Shown here piece by piece: positions 56,671 through 64,000 of a stretch of DNA of 64,000 nt. Positions within the stretch are counted from its first letter, which is position 1; every line of letters begins with the position of its first letter. Source of the DNA: Ciona savignyi (Eukaryota > Chordata > Ascidiacea > Phlebobranchia > Cionidae). A program made the position numbers and the translations under genes. A model generated the notes under the pieces. The model saw nothing but the letters and a program-made list of their open reading frames with translations, did not search any database and was not told the DNA's origin. Location: NCBI GenBank assembly GCA_000149265.1, contig CH003401.1, positions 802,299 through 866,298 of the forward strand, written 5' to 3'.

Positions 56671-56700
56671 CTTTATTTTCCAGCTATGTTAAATAATTAG
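56671..56700 (+). promoter_or_regulatory. Acceptor and mini-uORF before FAM241B
   Basis: ctttattttccag ends at 56683, 21 bases before the FAM241B ATG. The leader then contains a 4-codon upstream frame, ATG at 56686 to TAG at 56700 (M-L-N-N), which stops 4 bases before the real start and may lower translation. The acceptor, with no exon seen upstream except PRIMPOL, suggests trans-splicing of a downstream operon gene. Confidence 0.6.
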
Positions 56701-56704
56701 CAAA

Positions 56705-57868
56705 ATGGTCCGGATTTTAGCAAACGGTGAAATTGTTCAAGACAACGACCCTCGGGCAAATCCAAGTTCAAATCGAAGCCGAATTGTAAGTTTGATTCCA
56801 TAATTTAAACTTTTAAAATGTATCTTGTAAACAATTTAAAATATAGATTAAATTTATAGGCAGCATTTTCAATGCTACATTTGTTAAATTTGTTTTTTCG
56901 TATTATGTTTCTTTGTTTATAAATTATCACTGAATGTTATTATTTGAAATGAATTGATTTTTTAACTGCAATGTTTTAGTTTCGGGTGAAATATTTGATA
57001 GCCTACTTTATATCAGTGGCACACTTTTTGAATTAGGGTCCAAAATTTTTTCATTCTTAGACATTGTGCCAGAAGATCAAGCCGCCACTCACTTATAGTT
57101 TGTTACTGTTGATAAAAAAAACAAAAAAATAGGAAATACAATACATTAGTGGTTAAAAACAGAAAGCACTGTTGCGTCAAACGACAAACAAATTTAGCTG
57201 TGAGCCTGTGACATCGCTATATAGTCCTGAAACATGTCAATATAACATTCGGACGGTCAGAATAAAAGACCAGATTTTGGTCCATTTGCCCATGTGTGGT
57301 TTATATGAACAATATTGAAAAAGCTGACTATTCGGTCAGCTGCAAATGTACCTATTAACTAAAACTAGTTACGTCTTATTCATATACAGCACACTGCAAT
57401 ATCACTGGTTCTCTAATGGTTTGACTTGAAAAGTACTAGTACCCACCACATAAAAAAATTATTAATTACCTCTATCCCAATACAAATCAACCGTACAAGA
57501 CAATGAACGATTCATTCTAGGGTCGTATAAACACGCCACAAGATGGGGCTGGAGATCAGCCACAAGGTGGCACTATGGGGGGAGTTTACGCTGACGGTAA
57601 CCAGGGCCCAACTGTGTTCGACACTTGGAACGGAAAATTATTAGAACTTGGAATCCCGAGGTGGAATGTTGGTTCACATGTCGTAGAGCCCATTATGACA
57701 GTTGCAATGCTAATTGTCTTGCTCATGTTTGGTTTACCAGGAATTGTTTTCCTAACACTTTTGTATTTCGTCGTTAAAATGAGTCAGGGACGCCCTTCTA
57801 CGACCAGCAATCGGCGCCAATCACCCCCCTCTGGAACATCTAGTGGTGGGAATAGGTTAGGGAGATAA
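56705..57868 (+). CDS. FAM241B: FAM241B-like small membrane protein, two exons
   Basis: Exon 1 56705-56785 (27 codons, then gtaagt) and exon 2 57521-57868 join in phase 0; 142 residues. The N-terminus MVRILANGEIVQDNDPR is the hallmark of FAM241B (C10orf35). The C-terminal part has LLELGIPRWNVGSHVVEP followed by one transmembrane helix (about residues 86-110, IMTVAMLIVLLMFGLPGIVF...) and a polar tail with an SPPSG stretch, longer than in the human protein (~121 residues). Its biochemical role is not established; loss in human cells has been linked to lysosome morphology. aataaa lies at 57874-57879, only six bases past the stop. Selenoprotein K was considered because of the Gly/Arg-rich tail, but there is no UGA codon and the N-terminus decides for FAM241B. 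Confidence 0.92.
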
Positions 57869-57879
57869 AAATGAATAAA

Positions 57880-58500
57880 AATGAGCAAAATTGTACAAAA
57901 ATCGATCGTCAAAATGGTCTGGTTGGCTTCGGCAATCAGTTTAGTGGAGTTCAACCAAAATCGGTTTGTGTCCAAACCCTTGTTGCCTTAGAAATCATTT
58001 AATATTCTCTTCTTATTTCCTATTCTGTTCTGTAACACCACTACTGCTTATTCTGACAATTTAGACTCTTACAACTATATCAATAGTTTCTGACCTACGT
58101 TGACTATAAATTCTCTATTTATTTATGAAGTGTCAATAATAATTATCTTAGTCAATTTATAATTGTAACATTGGTTGATATTAATTATAAAACTGATTGG
58201 CAGGAAAAAAGTATAAATTGGATAAAAATGCGGTACACTAGTTTTGTTATTTAGTTAAGTTTACTGTTTCCATAATAATAACGGAGCAGGAAACGGGAAA
58301 TAATACAAGTTATTTGGTGTATTACATTAAATATTGTGTGATTTTGATTTTCAGTGCAATACAACTAATGAAGCTAGCAAAACTTGAATAGTTATGTTGT
58401 ATTTATCATAGTTTTTTGGGGCAGATTTAATGTTTTGGAAATGATATTTAGACTGTATTGCCGGAATAAACATATGCGAGAGTTTTTATTTTTTCGTGGA
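57880..58500. other. No recognised gene
   Basis: AT-rich sequence downstream of FAM241B; nothing identified. Confidence 0.5.
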
Positions 58501-58519
58501 AGTTTTGTCCCCGTTGTTT

Positions 58520-58755
58520 TAGGATAAGAATAAAATATTCAGGTTTATCTCGTGAATGGGAAAACGAAGGGGTTAACACACGGGAAATCTTAAGATCACC
58601 TCGTGCCCACCGTCGGGTTAACAAAGCTATTGCAATGTGTTGTGTATAATAGACACGTTCCTTCAATTTGGTAGAACCCATTAATCCTTTGGCTTCAAGC
58701 AATGTCCGTTAAATGCCATGCCTAAGGATACAGCCTACCAGTTTCGAACCGTTTA
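58520..58755 (-). mobile_element. SINE family A, reverse
   Basis: Reversed tail (ttaggataagaataaaatat), body and part of the head (aggatacagcctaccagttt). Confidence 0.8.
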
Positions 58756-59238
58756 TCCAGAACTTTAAACGTTACACGAGAATGATGTATTATCATATCT
58801 CCTCAATAGACAACATTGTTTAGTTGTTCGTTTTGTGGCCAAGTTAATCAGTTTGAAAAAAATAGTTTACTTTCACAGTACGTTCGTGTGGCCGAATTTT
58901 TACACATGCATGCAGAAAACAAATGTTATACTTATGGTGGAAACAGCATAATCATATACAACATCTAGCTATAACTCGGGCAACCTGACTGTAAGTACGG
59001 GGTAGTCTGATGATTACCCATGTGAAAACGCTCGCTTACGTATTCAAAGGGAAATCTATACATTGACTCTGTGGTAGAGCAGGTGAAACTTTAATATCGT
59101 AAAAGGAAGTGTTCAACTCTAGTTTAAAATACATATTTTTATGGAATATTTGTATTATATATTTGTTATACTTATACAAATACGTATACATGCAATTTTA
59201 TACCATTTGTACAATAGACTACAGAAATTTCAAAAAGT

Positions 59239-62200
59239 TCAAGCCTTTTCGTTCAAACTTTTCATTTCTGTTGAAATCTGATTTTCGTCCTCAAGGTGTC
59301 GCGTTCGTAGAATCCGGGGAATCACCACAATGACGTAGATAAGGAATAAGACAGCGCAGCCGAGCCAAATTGTAAGCGCATAAGCACCAAGGTATATCTT
59401 TCAAATGGAAATAAAATAGGGTTAAACTGAGATGAAGGATAAGGTTTAAGTTAAAGAAAATTTAATAAGGTTGGAAAAGGATATTCATGTTTATCCCCAT
59501 GAATGGAAAAACGCAAGGGGAGTTATCATACGGACAATCGTTATATTACCTCGCGATTGTGTGTGGCAGCATTATAACACCGGTAATCTCGCGCCCACCG
59601 TCGTGTTACAGAAGCTATTACAATGTGTTGTAATTTAATTTGCAATGGGCGGGTAGTTATGATTTATTAAAAAACAAGGCGGTATAACACGGATATTTGG
59701 CAAAATGGTCGCACTCATGTTACCACGGCTATTGCAGAGTGTTTTTGTTTTCATAATACTCAAGTTTGAAAACCCTTTAGAATCAAATGATAGAGTTAAT
59801 GTCCAAGATAAGATAATCATGTTTATTTCCGTGAATAGTGAATAACAGGGGTTAACACACGAGAAAACGTCACTATACCTGTATTGTCTACCGTCGGGTC
59901 GCCGAAGCTATTTTAGTGTGTTTTTATATTAATAGAGATCACTTTTCAGTAGAACCTTAATCCACATGGTTTAAATGATGTCCACGAAGTGCCTTGTCCA
60001 GGGAGACAGCCAAATACCTATAGCATCTAATTTCTATATTTGTAAAAATGTAACTAACAAGGAAGAGGACCGAACCTGTGCTTTTCCGGTTAAAGAACGC
60101 GGTCTGCATTACTTACTTGCAAATACGGTGGTACAAACCCAACAACCCAGGCTATCGCCCAGAAGAACACAGCAGCAAACCCGTACGCGGTTGCCCGGGT
60201 TGGTTCTCTAGTTATTTCTCCCAGTAAAGCAAACGAAGCTAAGTTTGTTCCTCCTGACCAGCTGTAGAATGATTTAACGTTTGTGTGGGGTTAAGTTTAG
60301 TTTAGTTTAGTTACTTTAGTTTACTTTTTGTTTCCACGATGAAAACACAAAGCGGGAATATTTTTAAAAATGTGAAAACGGAAAAAGACGGCAAAACGAC
60401 AGTCGTTAGAACACGTCTAAAAAAAGGAATAAACTATTAAAAATTCGGTATAATTTGAAGTGGCCGCTAAAACCCAAATAAAATAAATAAATAAATAAAT
60501 ATTGAAAAAATAATTAATTGCTTATAAACAAAAATTGCACTATTACACTAAGCCTCGAAGAAAAGTGTGCGGTAAAGCGACCCATGCAGTGGGGGAGTCG
60601 GCTTTAGGACAAGGGGTGGCCCGGAAGTGTGGGCCACAGTGGGTAGTTATTTAACCCACCAATCCAAGGCTTTCAGGCAAAGTTCACCGAAAACCTTACT
60701 AATGGATACAACCAACTAGCTGGCGACTGTTTTTTTTGTCTCACGCTCGTGACAGGCATGTCCGGTCGCAGGGTCATTTAATCAGGTTGAACTTTTAGTA
60801 ATTTTAACTGACATGCCGATGGTTTGCCTCGACATTTTACTTTACATATTTTATTATTATTTCATGCGTACCAGTTATACGAGTTCCAATACACTCATTT
60901 GGGGTGTGTGGCATATAGAATAGGATATTCAGGTATATCCCCGTAAATGTAAAAAACGCAAGGGACGTATTCACACGGGCAATCTTCAGATTACCTCGCC
61001 TTTGTCGGATTTTGGAGCAGTTGCAGTGTTTTTGAATGATTAAGAAATTTCTTCATTTTAAAACCCATTTAATCTACTTTCAGGTAATGATCGCTAAGTG
61101 CCTTGACCAAGGACACAGCCGACTAGCTAGCGACCAGTTTCGAAGCTACACCCCTTCGGCTAAAAGGCGACCCACCATATCACCCAAGCTTATCTGTCGG
61201 ACAGATGTTGATTTCGTAATACACACAATCAATGTAAACATCATATAGCCTACTTTGAACATATACATACGCGACGAGGAAAAGTCCGACAGCGAAAATC
61301 GCGATGTAAGGCATGGCTGTTGGGGCAATTGGAGTGACCACTTGGCTCACTGTATAAGTCACGTGGGCTAATATGATCATGACGTTGGCTGTGACGTGTA
61401 CTTTGAACCCACCGAATCGATCGACAAGTTTTGACTGTATTGGAAGATTTGGGTGATATTTTATATAATCTCTATGTCATATTCATATTTATTTTTAAAT
61501 TGTCCATTCATATTCATTCACATTTTATTTACACTGTCCATTAATATTCATTCTTATATTCATATTGTCCATTCATATTTATTCACATATTCATTTTTAA
61601 TGTGTCGATTCATATTTATTCACATATTTATTTTTAAATTGTCAATTCATATTTATTTACATATTCGTTTTTAAATTATCCATTCATATTTATTCACATT
61701 TTATTTACACTGTCCATTGATATTCATTCTTATATTCATATTGTCCATTCATATTTATTCACATATTCATTTTTTATTTGTCAATTCATATTTATTCACA
61801 TATTTATTTTTAAATTGTCAATTCATATTTATTCACATATTCATTTTTAAATTCCAATCGTCAAATCACCTCATACCAATCGTCGGGTTTGTTTTTAATG
61901 TTCTAGTTATCTAGTACAACCAATTCATCCACTGCGCTTATGGGATGTGTCGGTGCCTTATTCAAGAACACAACTGACTATCTAACGACAGTTTTGATGC
62001 AACCCTTTGAGTGATAGGCGACGCACTAACCCACCAAGCTATTGGATCAAACAATCTTGCTGTCCTTATGTGACCGTATGGTTAACCCGACCGATACATA
62101 TACCGAATACTATACAAAAACGGTCCGAGTAACGAACCTATCATGGGTTCGAAACTTGGCTCGGTTTAAAAAATATCTTGCTGTTCTTACCCCGACAGCA

Positions 62201-62851
62201 GACGAAAGAAGTTGCAATGTAAAAACACCAATTGTAGCAAAAGTGGCCTGATCTGGTGCCAAGCCAGCTTCGATGAACACTTTATCCGAATACAGAAGAA
62301 TATTATCAATTCCAACAAGCACAAGATTAGCGTAAATAGCAATCACAGCGATAAACTCGTTCCTAAAGAATAAAAATGTAATATAGTGTAGTTTTTATTA
62401 TTTAAGGAATGAAATTTTAAACTTGCGAAAGGCTCGTAATTAGATGCGGTTTTGTCATGTTGTATATTAGGGAATGTGATAGGATAATTATGTTTATCGC
62501 CGTGAATGAGAAAATGCAACGGTTGTGGCCAAATGGTTAACGCAACCGATACGTATACCAATTCTATATTAAATCAGTCTTGCTGACTAGCCCACCACGA
62601 GGTCAAAATCTAGCCCCTAAAAAAAGTTAAATAAAATCAGTCATTTAAAGTCAAGTTTTTTCGTCAAATAAAGCATTTAAAGTCAAGTTCTTTTGGATGA
62701 CTTTAATGAAAAAACAATTTTGAACTGTGATATAGAAGCATGTTAACCCGACATACCTGTAAGTTTTAGTTGTCACCATTTCCTTGATTAACACTCGTTG
62801 AGAACTTATAATCTCTTGGTCCATGATTGAAAGTTCTTCTTTGATATCTTC
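59239..62851 (-). CDS. SLC2A (GLUT)-like sugar transporter, C-terminal half (partial)
   Basis: Five exons in phase on the minus strand: 62757-62851, 62191-62362, 61271-61434, 60117-60261, 59239-59397 (stop TGA); 244 residues readable. They cover the cytoplasmic loop after helix 6 (EDIKEELSIMDQE), helix 7 and its outside end (IDNILLYSDKVFIEAGLAPDQAT, aligned with the YYS...FxxAG..Q..YATIG block of GLUTs), SKLVDRFGG after helix 8, then helices 9-12 with FLVAWSGGTNLASFALLGEITREPTRATA in place of the PIPWFIVAELF-type segment. The familiar PETKGRT ending is absent (IPRILRTRHLED instead), and the QLS-type helix 7 signature is altered, so substrate preference may be unusual. The N-terminal half lies upstream, beyond 62851. 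A possible further exon near 63905-63840 (VMQMWVVYVPVLLF) could not be joined. Four SINE copies and a minisatellite sit in the introns. Confidence 0.8.
59465..59660 (-). mobile_element. SINE family A, reverse, partial
   Basis: Reversed tail and body with an internal duplication of the gttatcatacggacaatcg region. SLC2A-like intron. Confidence 0.65.
59805..60020 (-). mobile_element. SINE family A, reverse, decayed
   Basis: Begins aagataagataatcatgttt; head remnant cgaagtgccttgtccaggga. Confidence 0.65.
60290..60440. repeat. Dispersed repeat with gtgaaaacggaaaaagacgg
   Basis: ttagtttagtttag microsatellite, then a segment related to 50890-50975 (gaaaacggaaaaagacgaca) and to 63545-63600 (reverse). 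It is a dispersed low-copy family of unknown type. Confidence 0.55.
60910..61200 (-). mobile_element. SINE family A, reverse
   Basis: From gaataggatattcaggtata to the head (ggcgacccaccatatcaccc). SLC2A-like intron. Confidence 0.8.
61475..61855. repeat. ~35-bp AT-rich minisatellite
   Basis: About ten units of aattgtccattcatatttat plus tcacatattcattttt. It begins about 40 bases upstream (minus strand) of the SLC2A-like exon 61271-61434. Confidence 0.88.
61855..62045 (-). mobile_element. SINE family A, reverse, partial
   Basis: Body and head (atcgtcaaatcacctcatac; gcgacgcactaacccaccaa) with no tail; the minisatellite replaces it. Confidence 0.65.
62060..62165 (+). mobile_element. SINE family B, forward
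   Basis: tgtgaccgtatggttaaccc, gaccgatacatataccgaat, then catgggttcgaaacttggct. It ends 26 bases from the SLC2A-like exon end at 62191. Confidence 0.75.
62518..62625 (+). mobile_element. SINE family B, forward, decayed
   Basis: gttgtggccaaatggttaac, gcaaccgatacgtatacca and a weak second half. Confidence 0.65.
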
Positions 62852-62861
62852 CTGAAATGTC

Positions 62862-63175
62862 ATACAGATTAGTCTAGTGGTTTAGTGCGTCGCCCTACAG
62901 CCGAAGGGTTGTAGGTTTGAAACTGGTCGCTAGCAAGTCGGTTGTGCCATTAGGCATTTAACGGACATTGCCTGAACCAGCAGAAGAATGGGTTCTACTG
63001 ATTTAAAGAAACGTGTAAATCATACACAACACACTACAATAGCGTTTAAATCATACACAACACACTGCAATGGCCGACGATGGGCGCAAGGTGATCTGAC
63101 GATTGCCCATGTGTTAACCAACTTAGTTTTCCAACTCACGCGGATAAAAATGAATATCCTAGGCTATTCTATCCT
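62862..63175 (+). mobile_element. SINE family A, forward
   Basis: Full copy from agattagtctagtggtttag, with a short internal duplication of aaatcatacacaacacact, to atatcctaggctattctatc. It starts 11 bases upstream of the SLC2A-like exon 62757-62851. Confidence 0.85.
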
Positions 63176-63179
63176 GAGA

Positions 63180-64000
63180 TGAAAGGAAAAAATATTACAT
63201 GTGGTCACGACGATAGTACAATGGAACAAGATAACAGTATTCTTTATTACTAACTGGGTCGGAAAACCCAAGAGTTACCACATAATTAGTCATCAGATTT
63301 TGTGAAAGAAATGTCCAATTATTATAATTAAACAAGTTTATCAATCATTTACAAATGGATTAGAGTCATATTTTTTTGGAAGTTAATTGGACCTGTGCAT
63401 TGTATTTATATATTGATATTAGTAATATAGTATTAAAACAAAATTGGGGTTGTGACAAAAATGTGTCAACACCTAGTTCTCAAGTCTGAATATACCTAAA
63501 TTAATTAATTGATTGAAATATAGATGTGTTTAAACGACTGCAGCCATATTTTTCCGTTTTCATTTTTATACAAGTTCCTTCTGCGTGTTTTCATCTTGGA
63601 AAAATGAACTAAAGGTAGTAGTGATATGCCATACACATACAGTATTCTTAATTATCATTATGGTAAAAATCCCAAGAATTCTCGGTAAATAATCAAATTT
63701 TGTTTTACCACCGTCGGGTCATAACTATTAAAACGTGCAGTTTAGAAGCATATTGATATATTTTTATTATGTCCCGTTAAACTACTGAAAGCTTTCAAGT
63801 TTTGTGGTTTACATTTGTTCACATTTTTACAGCCATACTGTTCATACATAAAGGAGAACAGTAACACTGGAACATAAACCACCCACATTTGCATTACGCA
63901 TTTTGACTGCAAATAGAAAAGTTTGGGTCGCCTATTTACTAATCAAAACTTATTTCATTCTCTGTAAGTATATGTTTATATGTGTACAGCAATTGCCCTT
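63180..64000. other. No recognised gene
   Basis: AT-rich; presumably intron or 5' region of the SLC2A-like gene. The minus-strand open stretch after ttttctatttgcag (about 63905 downward) is the only exon candidate. Confidence 0.45.

Noticed and set aside
57575-57868. Selenoprotein K
   Set aside because: The Gly/Arg-rich tail is similar in style, but there is no in-frame UGA; joined to exon 1 the protein begins MVRILANGEIVQD, which is FAM241B.
61453-61914. Hydrophobic open frames that look like membrane proteins
   Set aside because: Translation of an AT-rich ~35-bp repeat within the SLC2A-like intron.

Overview
The window is animal nuclear DNA and most likely comes from an ascidian tunicate of the Ciona type. 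Reasons: intron-rich genes with short GT-AG introns, pyrimidine-tract/AG acceptors sitting directly at or a few bases before start codons (as expected for spliced-leader trans-splicing), abundant tRNA-derived SINEs with a tail of tatcc units, and many short non-autonomous DNA transposons. The species call is an inference from these habits, not a match. Two N runs (185 and 100 bases) show this is a draft assembly.

Layout. 1-2080: the last three exons of an importin alpha (+), embedded in minisatellites. 4869-5076: first exon of a DPM2-like membrane subunit (-). 6648-13405: a complete 14-exon secreted protease (-) with the order signal peptide, thrombospondin type 1 repeat, two kringles, trypsin domain. 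14398-15906: one open frame joining a BEL/Pao-type gag to a ZC3H15-like zinc-finger protein (+). 16880-30240: a tandem segmental duplication with two four-exon carbohydrate sulfotransferase genes (-), their first introns filled with nested hAT-like elements. 31600-33165: a decayed nucleotidyltransferase-like gene copy split by a TA-flanked MITE. 34320-51174: KLHL10-like BTB/kelch gene (-), 12 exons over 17 kb, with a full Ty3/gypsy element (identical 192-bp LTRs) lying antisense in one intron. 52299-52637: start of a small secreted His-rich protein gene (-). 53545-53616: initiator tRNA-Met (-). 55004-57868: intronless PRIMPOL followed 177 bp later by two-exon FAM241B (+), a candidate operon. 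59239-62851: the C-terminal half of a sugar-transporter (SLC2A-like) gene (-). Everything between is SINEs, MITEs, tandem repeats or sequence in which I recognise nothing.

The most unusual signal is architectural. In several genes an intronic minisatellite does not merely lie in the intron: its terminal unit is, or directly abuts, the splice site. This is clearest around the importin exon at 1047-1219, where a 26-bp repeat ends as the 3' splice site and a different ~24-bp repeat begins as the 5' splice site. The protease (12457), KLHL10 (35901) and the KLHL10 stop region (34320) show related cases. This suggests that tandem arrays are seeded from exon edges. The gag-ZC3H15 open frame is the best candidate for a new gene.

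Exon boundaries were set by eye from reading frame, GT/AG signals and family similarity. No alignment, database search or transcript was available.
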